NCBI RefSeq assembly: GCF_020921035.1
Contig: NC_063156.1
Span: 24,228,283 to 24,292,282 of the forward strand
Origin: Rhodamnia argentea
Lineage: Eukaryota > Streptophyta > Magnoliopsida > Myrtales > Myrtaceae
Reading direction: 5' to 3'
Length of the DNA stretch: 64,000 bases
The position numbers and the translations under genes are program-made. Below are positions 35,801-48,000 of this stretch, piece after piece. The notes under the pieces are model-generated. The model worked only from the letters and a program-made list of their open reading frames with translations, was not told where the DNA came from and did not search any database. Each line of letters opens with the position of its first letter. Position 1 is the stretch's first letter.

Positions 35801-37322
35801 ATGCCCCAATCGCTTATGCCAGAGCCATATCTGTATTTCCCGACTTGTTGACGACTCTCGAACCCGATTGACATTCCGGAATTGAAGTCATCCATGTAAT
35901 ACAATCCCTATTCTTAGTACCACACCTAATGATCTCCTTCGTGAGGATATCCTGAAATAGATAGAAGTGCGGATACATTAACACAACACAATTTAATTCT
36001 TCTGCAACCTGCCCAACCGAAATCAGTTCATAGATAGTGATGGGACAAGAAGTGTATTTGGCAGAGAGAGGGAATGGGAAATATTAATAGCTCTAGCTCC
36101 ATTCATCGGATACGACACTTCGTTAACATTCGAGATACTATGGCGTTGAGGTTCTGTAATACTAGCAAATTCATCCGTAATAAAAAGTCATGTGGTCAAT
36201 AGCCCTAGAATCGATAACCCACTAACTACAATCATTCTATAGAGAGGCAAATAAAGCAAAATCATAATTACCTTCATCATCTGTGGGTATCTTACTTTGT
36301 GGTTCGAGCTGCGGCACTAGTGACAACCGAGGCTCTTCCACAACTAGAGACACTTTCTCTTTGCCACTGTTCTCTTCTCCCTCTATTTGCTTTCGAGCTT
36401 GGAGCTCTTTTCACCAATCGGGATACCCATGCAACTTAAAGCACGTCTCTCGAGTGTGTTTGGTATTCCCACAATGAGAGCATCCACCATTTGGAGGAGT
36501 TCTCTATTTTAAGGCTGTATTGGTTGTTCACCTCCTGGTTTAGCCATTTATAAATTCAGCTCTTGAGCTTTTCTTAGGCTAGGCTTGTCTCCTTGCGATA
36601 TCATCGCCACATAACTAAGGGTAGTATTCTCACTACTCAACATCACTGTCCGTCGCATATCCCGCTCGCGAACCCGAGCATAGGCCTGCTCAACTATTGG
36701 GAGTGGCTGCATCCGTAGCACATCAGCTCGTATCTTATCTAAGCGATCATCTAAACCATAGAGGAAAATGTACACATGATCCTCCCGAATGGTTGAATTA
36801 TATCTCGCAATATCATCCGGGCATACCATCAGGTTTGGGCAGTGGAAATCGATCTCTCTCCACGACCCTTGAAGGCCGTTATAGTAGGCTTCAATAAGTC
36901 CTTTAGACTATCTCATCCAGGTCATGCGCTTCTTCAAATCATAAACCCAAGAAGCATCAGTCCCATAAAAAAAGTAGTAGCCACAGCAACCCAAATTGCT
37001 TTCGGAGTTAGGAAGCAAATAAAGTTACCGATTAAAGCTGGGTCCATGGAGTTTATTAGCTATCCTTTTATAGTTGAGTCTTGAGTTTTTCACTTCCGAA
37101 ATTGAGGGTTTATAGGTAGAGGCTGAGGGAGGTCTCTACTACGTATCCCAACCTGCCTTTGCTTGTTACATACATCTCAACAACCCGAGACCATAAGCCA
37201 TAATCGGTTCCATCCAACTTAATTGCAATATATGATGAAGATAAATCATTCGGCAGTATCGATGTCGGTGGAGTTTGGTTCTGAGTCAGAAGCCGAGTCA
37301 ATTTGGTTGTCGGATTCTTCAA
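32885..37322 (-). pseudogene. Ty1/copia gag-pol remnant
   Basis: Read on the minus strand, the order is copia-like. Gag runs from 37322 (MKNPTTKLTRLLTQ, LDGTDYGLWSRVVEMY) through 36548. A CCHC zinc knuckle (CSHCGNTKHTRETC) lies at about 36440-36490. Pre-integrase and integrase core span about 35384-35900 (HCDVWGASPITS, FVDDCTRMTWLY), and the integrase C-terminal part spans 34947-35411. Reverse transcriptase spans 33581-34400 (ETFSPVAKLNTIR, LDVKNVFLHGDLEE, the catalytic IYVDDMI). RNase H lies at about 32950-33580 (RLVGKLIYLLH, RILRYLKRAP). Many in-frame stops, including one between reverse transcriptase and RNase H at 33580, and several frame changes make it inactive. The order integrase before reverse transcriptase defines Ty1/copia. 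Confidence 0.9.
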
Positions 37323-37514
37323 AAAAGTTTATGTGGTTGAATTCCCCCTTGATTTTGGTGGGGAATCACTGTAGGATTCTCATCCGCCATGGGTCCGACG
37401 TCGATCGTGGGAACAAGGCAAAAGACAACGTTGGGCGGCCAATGCGAGACGAAGGCATAATGAAGAAGCCGATCGTGGGAGTGCCGTAATCGGGGATTGA
37501 CGTATAGTACTCAC

Positions 37515-38114
37515 TAGGGGTGATCGGTTCCCGATCCGGTTCTCCTCAAGAACGGGGAATCGGACCGATGGTCCCAATTTCCATTTTTTCGAACTAGGGA
37601 TCGGACCGGAAACCCCGAGAACAAGGAAGAGGTCCGGTACGGTTCTCGATAGGTCCCAAGGAACCAATAACACGACAAATTTCTGCGCATCTATTAGATT
37701 TCATGACCATTCTCTACACATCTGCTTCTTTGAAAGATATTTAGTGGCCAAAAATCTTTCCAGCCAAACAAAGCAGTCCAATAACTGTTCAGCTGCACAA
37801 ACAGACAACTATCTTGTTAGTCATCAGCCAAGAAAAGCAACATGAGCATCTTATAAGCTATGGAAGCCGACAAACAATTATAACACTCATGTAGCAACAA
37901 AACAATTCTTTCTTGGTACAATGTCATATATATATTTTAAATTGATTTGGTTCGGTCCTATGTCCCTAGAACCCGAAACCGGACCGCCTGGATACCGGTT
38001 CCAGTATTAAGAATCGGAAACCGGACCGGACCCATCTAGAATCTAGAACCGGACCATCGGTCTAGTCTAGTCTAGGTCGTTTACGGTTGAGGCGGTCCGA
38101 TTTGCTCACCCCTA
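37515..38114. mobile_element. hAT-like MITE nested in the copia element
   Basis: A 600-bp insertion starts TAGGGGTGA and ends TCACCCCTA. It is flanked by 8-bp repeats GTACTCAC (37507-37514) and ATACTCAC (38115-38122), which differ at one base. Eight-base duplications and this terminus fit the hAT superfamily. The interior is rich in 'ggaccgg' and 'ccggttcc' motifs and has no transposase. It is related to the element at 45035-48427. Confidence 0.75.
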
Positions 38115-38146
38115 ATACTCACGGGAAGCAAACTGCTTTGTTACTA

Positions 38147-38411
38147 TGTTGAAAAGCAAATAAAAAACATAAAAAACACATGATTTAACGAGGTTCGGCA
38201 ATATGCCTACATCCTTGGTTAAATACTGCACCCTATCTTTTTTTCTTTTCTTCTTCATTATTTCAGCAAGTATGTACATATCCATAGATATACAATTAGA
38301 CGGATTTCTTACGCAAGTCAAGTCTCTACAAAATAGGAAAGAGAATCCTCTACAAATCGGGAAGAAAAATCAAATCTCCTATAAATTAGAGAATTACAGC
38401 TTACGCCAACA
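38147..38411 (-). repeat. 5' LTR of the copia element
   Basis: A 265-bp repeat with TG...CA ends, partner of 32614-32878. The divergence of about one base in nine points to an old insertion. Confidence 0.9.
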
Positions 38412-38906
38412 CCGATCTCGCCGGCCGAAGAGTGAGGTTAGGTGAGGCCGAGAGCGGCTCTTGCTTGATGCCTGCCGTGGCCGATGGGGAAAAGAGGCAA
38501 AAAGAAAAATAAAAAGACAAGAAAGGAAAAGAAAATGATAGAAAAGAAATGAAAAGGAAAAAAAACATAAAAGTAAAAAAATACTTAGAATTTAGTATTG
38601 ACCAAAATATCCTTTCTCCGACAATCAGAATAGTCAAATGCTCGTCGACGGGCCAAAATCTATTAAGACCCTTATTTGAAATTTTCCGTTTTATCGTGCA
38701 TCGCACTTACTATGCTCATGGAAAATATAATCCGAGCGTTAACTCCATAACAAAATCAATGATAAGGAGATCATACGTAATAGTCCAAATTTGAGTGTTA
38801 AATTTGCGGACTTTCGTATGGTTCCTCTAAGTTAAAAAAAATTTTTGTTTGTAAAATTTTCCTAAATATATCACCTGTATAGATTTTTTAAAAAAATGAA
38901 TGAACG

Positions 38907-38913
<7 letters not shown>

Positions 38914-38949
<36 letters not shown>
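38914..38949. repeat. (TA)n microsatellite
   Basis: About 17 consecutive TA units in A+T-rich DNA upstream of the DUF1308 gene. Confidence 0.95.
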
Positions 38950-38952
<3 letters not shown>

Positions 38953-39165
38953 TTTCACTAATTTAAGTCAGGATCATATTAAGAACTAATTAATCACGTA
39001 GTTACCCCCGAATCCCGATCCATTCGGCAGGTCGTTTGAAGTCATTGCGAGTGATCGGAGGATTCATCTTCATCACCCACCGGAGCAACCGCACGATCCA
39101 CACTCCCAGTCATTCTCGATTCTCTTCCCGCCATTCCTTGTCCCGGTCGAGCAAGAAGAGCAGGT

Positions 39166-41200
39166 ATGGCGCAGAAGACTAATCCCTTGGAAGACGCGAA
39201 GAGGAGGTGCGTCTGCCTCGTCGACGCGATCGAGCGATTGCCTCCTCCCTCGATCACCGATTCCTGCAAGCGCACGCTCCTCAAGCTGGCCGAGTCCGAG
39301 CTCTCTTTCCTCTCTCGACGCGCTTCTTCTTCTTCTTCTTCGGATTCGCCTCTCAGGTCAGTCTCCCTGTGTCCTTCGTAGGTCATGGTAGTCTTCGCGA
39401 TTGGACCGTTGGCGCTCTCAATCTCTGTGCAATAGGGCTAAGTCGCCCATGCCCGTGCTTTTTCGCCGAGGCTTACAATTCGATCGTTGCTATACTTGAT
39501 CGTTGATTTGCCTGTAGAGTTCAAGTTGTATCTTGTTGAGTGCCTCTACTGAGCGGAGGTCGAAGAAACAGAATGAACTCTGTTTTTTCTTTGTCGAGTT
39601 CTTTTTTAGTGTTTCCCTCGGTTGACTTGTAGAAGTAAAACTTTGTTTTGGTTGAGAAAAATCTCGGTATAGTTTTGCAATCTTCTGAGTAATATGTCTG
39701 GCAGTGTTAATATTGGACACCTTGAAGCTGTTGTTCACATTCTCCGGCATCTTTCGGTTGCGGGAGTTTCACGTGTTTGCAAGCCTATCCCTCTGTCGCC
39801 TGCAAGCGGGAAGGTGCGAAGAACTGATTCCGGTTCGAAGTTTGCCCATGTTGATATCGTGTGCACGCTGAAAGGAAACCCGGTTTGGGTTGTTGTATCC
39901 GATAGGAACCCAAACTATGTAATCTGGCACAATGGCCATAAAGGCAAGGGATTGAGATTGAGAATTCAGCAAGTTGTTGCTGCTGCTCAGTTCTCACCGA
40001 CGCTGAAGCCTTCGTCAATTATTCTTTTCTTTTCACGCGGTGTGACCGACTCCATTCTCAAGAAGATTGTCGACGAATTTCGGGCCGTTAAGTATAAAAT
40101 GGAAGCTGACTTCCCCCTTTCCATTGTTGCTTTTTTGGAGGAAATGGAAGGTGAGTGGATAAATATAGTTGCAAGGTCTTACCAAGAATCAGTTGCACTA
40201 GAAATAAAGGTGGATAATTTTGAGAAACCAGCTCGAGATCCAGAATGGGGAGCTGGAGAATCAATTCTGGGTGCTGCGGAGGCAGAGAATCCAGATGGAA
40301 ATGTGAACCTGAATTATCCTACTACCTTTGACACTCTAATTTCTGGCTTGAGTCCTCCCATGAAAGGAAAAGATATGGCTTCTGCTAAAACAAGAGAGGT
40401 ACTACATGGAGGTGACCTCATTAATTTTGATACTACAGCTTTAATTGCTCTTGTATCAGACATTAGTAATGGTGGTGCGGAGGAACTTTTGAATGTGGCA
40501 GAAACTGAGTTGAGGCAGCAGTTCAAAGGGAACTTGCCTTTTGTGATTGGACAGGTACATCAATTTTACCGTGTGAACCCATTGGTTTCTCCTTTGTCTC
40601 CTAAGTGTTATGTTCAGCATCAGTAATGTCATCTTTGACAATTTCCAGGCAAACTCTGAGCTTCGGAAACCAATCCTTCCGGACCTGGGAGCAATAGTTT
40701 GGGGAAAGAATGGCATGATATGTGAAAGTGTTCTTTCAGAGTTCAAAGAGTTAGTAGCAATGTATGGAGGGACCAAGGAGAAGCGAAGAGCAGATCAGAT
40801 GCTAAAATGGCTTATGTAAGTTGGTACCTTGTTCACTTTCAGGAAAAGAGGAGGGTGTTAGCAAAATCAATCTTCTATATTTTCTAGTCATCATGTTTGC
40901 TCTACAGTTACCGAATCATTCTAGTCTTATACTTATAAACGAAATCTTGATCAAAGGCAATTCACTGAGCTAACGAGTTAGATTTGCAACAGTGTTGTTT
41001 CGGATAACCCTTCAGATCGCATGATCGGCCTTCCGACCACCAGAAAGCTTGCTGAAAAAAACAAGGTCATTTTTGGCACTGGAGATTACTGGCATGTGCC
41101 GAGCTTAACCGCAAATATGGCTTTTGTTAGAGCAGTTTCTCAGACCGGGATGTCTCTCCATACGATCGAGCATAGACCACGTGCTTTGATTGGAAATTAG
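39166..41200 (+). CDS. DUF1308 family protein (UPF0415/C7orf25 homologue)
   Basis: This is a conserved eukaryotic protein of unknown function; its C-terminal DUF1308 domain has been described as PIN-nuclease-like. Four exons were modelled: 39166-39356, 39705-40554, 40649-40815 and 40993-41200. The total is 1416 nt, or 471 residues plus TAG, with all junctions in phase. Exon 1 gives DAKRRC and SITDSCKRTLLKLAESELSF. Exon 2 begins VNIGHLEAVVHIL and contains GVSRVCKPIPLS, FAHVDIVCTLKG and WHNGHKGKGLRLRIQ. The DUF1308 region spans the end of exon 2 to the stop (INFDTTALIALVSDISNG, NPSDRMIGLPTTRKL, KVIFGTGDYWHVPSLTANM, EHRPRALIGN). The Asp in FDTTALIALVSDISNG sits where a PIN-like first acidic residue would be; that is inference. 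Exon 1 has a short Ser run (TCT repeat). Confidence 0.9.
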
Positions 41201-42140
41201 GTACTAATTTTTTTCTGGAAGTGGCTTGACATGTGTTTGTGAGTGGACTTCAAGGTAATATGTGCAACTTGACTTGTATATAGATTACCTTACCTGCAGA
41301 GTGATGTGTTACTTTTCTGTTGAACATATTTTCAACTATTACTTCTGTGTTAAATGCCTTCAGAAAAACCTGCCTCGACCCCACCTCTGTTAGCCTGATT
41401 TAGTTTCCTAAAAGTGTAAGCACACTGCCTACTTAACCATTTGAAGTCCTGGAATTTAAAACTTCATTTTGTGGAAGATGGATCTAGCATATTAATTAAA
41501 ATATTGTCGCTTCATTGTTTCTAATAGCGTAACACAAAATCTTAGTAGAGTTGCAGAATTTAGTTTGGAAAAAGAAGGTTAGTAAATATTAGATTAATCA
41601 ATTTTTGACCTACAATTCGATGCTGATGTATTATGAAGATTACCAAAAAATTCTGGGCGGCCAGTTTACTCAAATTGGGAGAATGTGTCAATGCAAGAAG
41701 TGTGGGACTTTCTCTCTCTGTTCCTGTGAGATCGCAATACGTTGGATACATTTCCTATGTACCTCATTATTTGCACTATAAAAATACCCAATTTTCAGAT
41801 TCTTGGATTGTTATGATAGAATTGAGTTTCCTTTGAGGTGAATGCCCAAAATTGATGGCATTTGTACTTCCCTTTTTCTTTTTAGCGACAAACATATAAA
41901 TTCTTGTGATTGTAATGTCATTCATCTGAGGATTGATTCATGTGCATCATTTAAAATGGTTGGAAGGCAGTTCCTGATGAACAGCACGAGGAAATTCATA
42001 AAAGGAATGTGTATAGGTCATCTGACAAATCATAGTTTCCAACAATCTGTAAATGAATCTTCTCTGTCTAGAGAATATTGAAATTGAGTCTACAGAAGAA
42101 ACTGAAAAAAATAAGAAGCAACTCATGACAATTAAACAAT
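41201..42140. other. Convergent 3' flanks, no gene
   Basis: The 3' untranslated sequences of the DUF1308 gene (rightward) and the NHL gene (leftward) must lie here. No exon or repeat was recognised. Confidence 0.4.
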
Positions 42141-42887
42141 TTAAAGCTTTATCCCAAACCTACACTTGCTTGCTTTGATGCTGATCAAGCTATTGGTACT
42201 CAAGCTGTCCACCACCAGGGAACATCGGCCCAAGATTCTAACCTTCCTCAACTTCATTGTGCCTAGTTCGACTGACACCGGTGCATCAACTTTTAGATCG
42301 AGAGGGATTTGTCCTGTTTGCTGTTGCTGCTGCAGTGCTTTCATTATGGTGCTCCCAGACTCGCTTTGGCCAGTCAAGGTAATGTCGAGTCTCGTTGTGT
42401 TCTGGTGACCTTGGTAGAATCTTGGCAATGATCCTTCACATAGCTTATCATTTGTATACCACACGCTTAATCTGCCACCCTTCTCATAATAGATTCCAAT
42501 CTTTTTGTTTGGATTGGTGGCCGTAATCTTCACGTCAAATTGTGCATACAGGGTCAGGTCGAAGTTGAGCCTCAAAGCACTTATTTGAAGGCGGTCAACA
42601 GAATACTGTGGAATTTTGGGTTGGAAGACAAAGTAAATAACTGCGGCAACTATTCCAATGAGGATCAGTATGAGAAGGAGGAGGCTAATGATCCCGCACA
42701 AGATCCTGCAGCAACAGCCTTTTCGTTTCCTTGGCTTTGGGGGAATCATGGGTCTGCCACCTTGCAACGGAGAAGCTCGATGGACTTGGGTTCCTTTTTC
42801 TGAAACAGAAGAGCACGGTGGCACTAAAGGTGCCGTGGTGCTTGTTGCAACCCGTACCACCGGATGAATTCTCTGATTATCTGCCAT
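42141..42887 (-). CDS. NDR1/HIN1-like (NHL6-type) LEA_2 membrane protein
   Basis: NHL proteins are plasma-membrane LEA_2 proteins linked to pathogen and abiotic-stress responses. The chosen start MADNQRIHPV at 42887 matches the family N-terminus and gives 248 residues in a single exon. The layout is a basic/proline cytosolic segment (MIPPKPRKRKGCCCR), one membrane helix at about 62-88, then the LEA_2 domain with NPNKKIGIYYE (the family NPN...Y motif), SLPRFYQGHQNTT and a QQQQ run. The same frame stays open upstream to an ATG at 43052, adding 55 residues of unusual sequence (MGKLEDLENCDP...). I treat that as leader or an alternative start. The close match to NHL6-type proteins makes the family call firm. 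Confidence 0.92.
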   Translation of the reverse strand: MADNQRIHPVVRVATSTTAPLVPPCSSVSEKGTQVHRASPLQGGRPMIPPKPRKRKGCCCRILCGIISLLLLILILIGIVAAVIYFVFQPKIPQYSVDRLQISALRLNFDLTLYAQFDVKITATNPNKKIGIYYEKGGRLSVWYTNDKLCEGSLPRFYQGHQNTTRLDITLTGQSESGSTIMKALQQQQQTGQIPLDLKVDAPVSVELGTMKLRKVRILGRCSLVVDSLSTNSLISIKASKCRFGIKL

Positions 42888-43367
42888 TGCTTCTGGAACA
42901 GTGAACTTAAGCTGACGATGCATTCTGAAATTCCTGCCAAGTGCATGAGCACCTTTGGTACCTAGACAAGTTTCTTGATGAGCTGAGTTGGTTGATTTGT
43001 TCTTCAGAGTGGATATAGGATCACAATTCTCCAGGTCCTCCAACTTCCCCACCTACTAACACATAAAAAAACAAGGGCAAGTTTGCGTGGGGTGGTTCAT
43101 CTAACAATCGTTTCATTTGGTTGTGTGCACAAACTGAAGTAAGATGTCCCGCTGGAGTTTCTAATCATAAAAAATTCTTGCTGTCGACCTACTTTTGGTT
43201 TTGGCACTTGGACACTGTCTTGGGATCGTGCCATGTGGCTCTATTCAATTATTTCAAACAACATTTTGTACGATATGCGTTCGGCACTTCATGGTGAGGA
43301 TTTCTATTAGATTTTGAATTTGACAAAAAAATTTTGGTTTCTGGAAATGACTCTGTGTTATTCTTTG

Positions 43368-44199
43368 GGCCCAATACCCAAGAACTTTCGATTTTAACAT
43401 TTGTGATAACTATATTCAATTTTTTTATCTCATAAAAAATCTCTAATTTTTACTCTTGTATCAAATTTTATCTCAAATTTTTAATTTTTGTCATAATTTT
43501 ACTGGCCTAGTACAAAAAAAAAAAAAAAAATCCTCAACTTTAGTACATGTCTTAATTATATTAGAAAGTTTTTTTTGTTTCATAAAGAATCTTGAACTTT
43601 TATTTTTATCTCAATTTTACCACCGTTAGCCTTTCGTGCATAATCATCATTAATTAATCTTACGTGGCATTTTTACGTTGTTGATTAATTACATCTCAGC
43701 AAAGCTAACATGAAAAAATCCCCTAACTTCTCTTATGTTGTTTGCTTCTCCTACATATTGTCGGGAGATACAAAGTCACTCAAGACGGAATGTTTCGTAT
43801 TCTCTTCGATACTCAATAACCCAAAGAATGGTTAGACATGGAGATATTTGGATGAACGATCTAAAATCTTGTTATCCCTGAAATCCATTATTTCTAAATT
43901 TCGAAGATTTATTGGTAAGTTCAACGAGAAAATTCAAACCACGTAGGATTAACTAATGCTAATTATGGACGGAAGGCGACGGTGAGAGAATTGAGATAAA
44001 ATTAAAAGTTGGGGGTTTTTTATGAGACAAAAAAAATTCGGATATAATTGGAACAGATGCTAAAGTTGAGGATTTTTTTGGGTATTAGACTGGTAGAATT
44101 GGGACAAAAGTAAAAGTTAAAGGTTTTTTGTGAGACAAAAAAAGTTTTGGACATAATTATCACAAATACTAAAGTTGGAGGTTTTTTGGGTATTAGACA
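43368..44199. mobile_element. Mutator-type MITE, copy 2, with 9-bp target duplication
   Basis: This 832-bp element is flanked by the perfect 9-bp repeat TATTCTTTG (43359-43367 and 44200-44208). Its termini GGCCCAATACCCAA and (reverse complement) TGTCTAATACCCAA are inverted repeats continued by subterminal 'aactttag.attt' blocks. Nine-base duplications fit Mutator-like elements. It is homologous to 4551-5412. No transposase is present. Confidence 0.78.
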
Positions 44200-44208
44200 T
44201 ATTCTTTG

Positions 44209-45026
44209 AGGATATCTTCTTAAGATATTCCATTGTTTGCTAGGTTTTATATATTGACAGAAGCGAGTCTCATGGACATAAGTAGGCTCTATCAATCTTC
44301 TTATGATACGATATCTTTCACTAATAGCTAATGATTTAGTTGGTATTTCTTTCCTAAGTTATATTTGATTGTCCAAGAATATGAAGATCTTCTTATAATT
44401 TTTCATACGAGGAATCTTAATTGATTGGCAATCACCCGAAGATAATTTTTTTTCTCAGAAGCTTGATTTGTGAATTCAAGGATTTAATTGTATCGGTGAG
44501 CAAATCTTCTCAAATCTCCGATCTTTCAATTTCAACGGCTATGTGGTCATTGTTTATCAATCTTCCAATGGCTAGTGTAGAATTGATTCTCGAGCTAATT
44601 CTATCTAACAGGAAGCTTGGATCTCGAGGAGTTTATAAGGAGCACAAGGTACTATAGAGCAATAGAGATCAAAAGTTCATCATTCATATTTGGAGATAGT
44701 TGTACATATTCTAAATTATCTTATTCGAGCTTATCACTGATATCTTTTGAGAGGGGTTGTGCAAAGTTCAAAAGTGTATAGATCGAGAAAGGTTTGGGTA
44801 GTTAGTAAAAGCCGAGACACTACAAGCTTTTGTGCATTGCTCTCTAATTCTCTTACCCACATCTGTTTACATGCTGATAGAAGCACTGCATTATTCTGTT
44901 CTTTATAGTCGCTCCTATCAAACTTCGAGTTTTTATGAAGTTTGATTTTAATCACCTATTCACTTTTCTAGGTGATAGTGTTAGCAACCAACAATTCATG
45001 GTGCCAATTTGCCCAAAAAAGCTGCA
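44209..45026. other. A+T-rich spacer, no gene
   Basis: Short ORFs without domains. Nothing else was recognised between the two mobile elements. Confidence 0.4.
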
Positions 45027-45034
45027 AGATGATA

Positions 45035-48000
45035 TAGGGGTGTGTATGGTTCGGGCCGGTCTAGTCCTGGTATGTAACAGGGGACCGGACCAATAGTTCC
45101 GGTTCCCAAATTTTTGGGACCAAGGACCAAACTAGGATCGAACCGTGTTGACACCTAAATTTTGATTTTTCTTAAATCATTTATCTTGTATAAAAAAAAA
45201 GAGGATTAGTTTTAGCTCTCACAAAAAAATAATTAAATCATTTTTATCATTAATTTTAGCATTCATGCATTACATTTGCATTTTATAGGACCGGCGACGG
45301 AAGCAATTAATTCATTAAAATTCGTAATATTGGTTTGGGGGCAATTAATCTAGATATTATAATATTTCAAATCTTAAAGGATAAATGAGCCAATTGTTTC
45401 AATAATATCGTAGAGATATCATAATATGTCCTTTGAATGAAAATAGGAAAGAGATATGGGCAAGAAACCCTAATCTCATGCCTATATATACATATTTCAC
45501 AAAAGGCGGGGGGAGCAAAAAAATTTCTGCACGTACATCAAATTCACGTGAGATTGGCGTGAAGAGGAAAACGGTGAGAAAGGTTGAAGGTTTAACCCCG
45601 AGGCCGATTTTTGCTGCTGTTCGGCATCTTTGCTCGCTGTTTCGTAGGTCTTTTACTGCTATTCAACGCCTCTACTTATCAACCGAAGATCTCTTGCTGC
45701 TGTTCGGTGCTTCTGATTGCTATTCAGGGTCCAAAATCGCTGCTTTCCACACTGGTTTCCGCTGCTGTCCAAGCCTTTTTTCGCTACTGTCCGGTGTCCG
45801 TTCGAGCTAGATTTTAGCATTTGAAGTCCTTGTGCATTGGTGCTAGATACTTTGTCGTTTGAGTCTGATTTCATCACTGTTTGGTGCTCAATTCAGCCAC
45901 TGTTAGGTTCAAAAATAGTGCAGTTTTTTGGGTGTTATTGTTAATGCTTCAGTGCAGATTTTGCTAGTGCTTTGAGAGCGATTATCACGTTTTTTTTGGC
46001 ACAATATCTCCACTGTTCGGTGCTGTTTAAGATGCTAAATAGATGCTATGATTTCGCTTTGCTAATCCTAATCGTGCGTATGAATTTCCCTAGCCATTCG
46101 GTCGATCGCTTGAAGCTTGGTGTGCAATTTGTGGAAAGTGCAAATTTTGCAAGACAAGGTAAATTTCCTATCTTGAACTTCAATATATTCACTTGCTTAT
46201 TTGGTGATTTACTTGCATATCTTGAATATTGCATCGAGGTGGATATTTTTTCAAAATACAGATTGATTAAGAAAATTTTCTTTCCTAATCCGCAACTTGT
46301 CACATAATCGAGAATGTCCATCTTTAAGATTATTAATGGAATACTCGATTAGGCAAGGATTTGGGTTCAATCGTTAATCGTAAGATTACGAATTAAAGAT
46401 TGACTCAAATATCCGCGAAATATTTCAAAACTTGATTGATGTATCAACTTTCTTGATTGACATTGATTGGCATATTCACTTTCCTAATTTGATTTGGATT
46501 GTTTGATTGTCATATTTTTAGAATATATCCGTCGCGTGATCCAATCTCGAAAATTCTAAAAATTGTATTCATTCACTTTCCATATTTGAAAATTACATAT
46601 CTTTTCAAAAATAGCATCATGTAGATCATTGCATAACTAATCTTTTTCTTGTAAATAATTAGGTTAGATTGCATTTTAGGGTAGAAATTGCATGTTTAGA
46701 TAGAATCTCATGTTTAAAATAATTTGTCTTTAATATATTAGGGTTTAGTTTAATATAAACTCTAAAATATACAAGATAAAAATTGTTTTGGCATAGTTCT
46801 ATTTTAGGAAATAAATTCATCCGAAAATAAAAAAATTCATCTTTGCCACGTCATCCATGCCACGTCATTCATCTTTGCTATGTCATCTCACACCATGTCA
46901 TATAGGTTGCATGTTAGTTTGCATTGCACGTAGAATTGAATGCTTAGGTTAATTTAATTGATTCCAACATCACGTAATCAATTTAATTAAACTATAAGCA
47001 TATCTTGTTGCATTAGTTTAAAATTGCATATTTAAAATTTTAATTAATTCATACGTCACAGAGTTAATTTTCATTTGCATGTCATCTTTTGCACGTCATT
47101 TAACTTAGTCTTGCATTTGCATCATGACATTGCATCATATGTAGTATAGTCTTTCATGCATTCATATAAAAATCGAAAATAAAAAAATAATTTTGTGTGG
47201 CGCATGCTCCCTTGATTATATTGACTTCTGGATGTTCATTAATTGATTGCGCATTCGCATGATAACCTTTGTTAGCGACTTAGGTTAAAATCAATTAATG
47301 TTGCCTTCTCAAATGATTTTTCATGAAATAAAATGGTACCGAAAGGGCGTTAGAGTAATCTAGCGTAATCAAGTCCCCGAATTCTTAATCTCTGGTTCGT
47401 AGGAATAAAATAGTTCTCCCGCTATTTTATTTAGGTTTCTAATCGACCTACCATAAATGATTAGTGGCGGCTCCAAAATTAAAATATATTGCATGTTAAT
47501 CAATTGAACCTTAAGTTGCGATTTGGTATGGACTTGGGAGAGTCCGAGTTAGGTTAGTTTAATAATTAACCCGATAATCCATTAGCCTGGAAACTTTTCT
47601 GAATTTTTAGGTCGCGACAAACCGGACTTGGACCGGCGGTACGGTATAGTCCCGATCCCAGCCCAATGAGACCGTTAAAATCTAACCCTTGAAATATAAT
47701 ATGCTTCGATTGCATGTTAATTTAAAATCTATACCCCCGGTTGAATAAAAAAACACGCTGGTCCAGTTTGCTCACTTTCATAATAAAGGCGTGTCTTCAC
47801 ATAATAGTAGGTTTAACAATAACATTGGTCTAACCGCTGATACAATAAAGATATATAAAGGACATAATCGAAAAAACTTGGGCGACGAAGACACACTAAT
47901 AGTGATGTTGATCACTAAACGGATTCCAAGCAAGTGTACGAAACAAAATACAGGATTACTCATTGAAATGAACAATCGAAACGCATGAACAGTAAGAAAT

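Larger units (their letters stand above)
32614..38411 (-). mobile_element. Full-length Ty1/copia LTR retrotransposon (inactive)
   Basis: Two 265-bp LTRs bound the element. A degenerate primer-binding site (TAGTAACAAAGC) adjoins the 5' LTR at 38147, and a polypurine tract adjoins the 3' LTR. Flanking 5-mers are CTGAC (32609-32613) and CCGAT (38412-38416). Each differs from CCGAC by one C-to-T change, so they could be a decayed target duplication. A 600-bp hAT-like MITE is nested inside at 37515-38114. Confidence 0.88.
32510..38690. mobile_element. Mutator-like GC-cored element interrupted by the copia insertion
   Basis: Left of the copia LTR, 32510-32613 has 'ttccaaacaagggcataaag' and 'actttatttgaaataatgg'. 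To the right, 38412-38690 has a GC-rich core, an A-rich stretch and 'aagacccttatttgaaattt'. Together these match the layout of the 57448-58692 element (long inverted ends, GC-rich centre), so the copia element probably landed inside one. Confidence 0.4.

Noticed and set aside
45433..45810. 125-aa plus-strand ORF in the solo LTR
   Set aside because: It lies within R/U5-like LTR sequence just downstream of the LTR TATA box; repetitive 'ctgctgttcgg' words rather than protein-coding.
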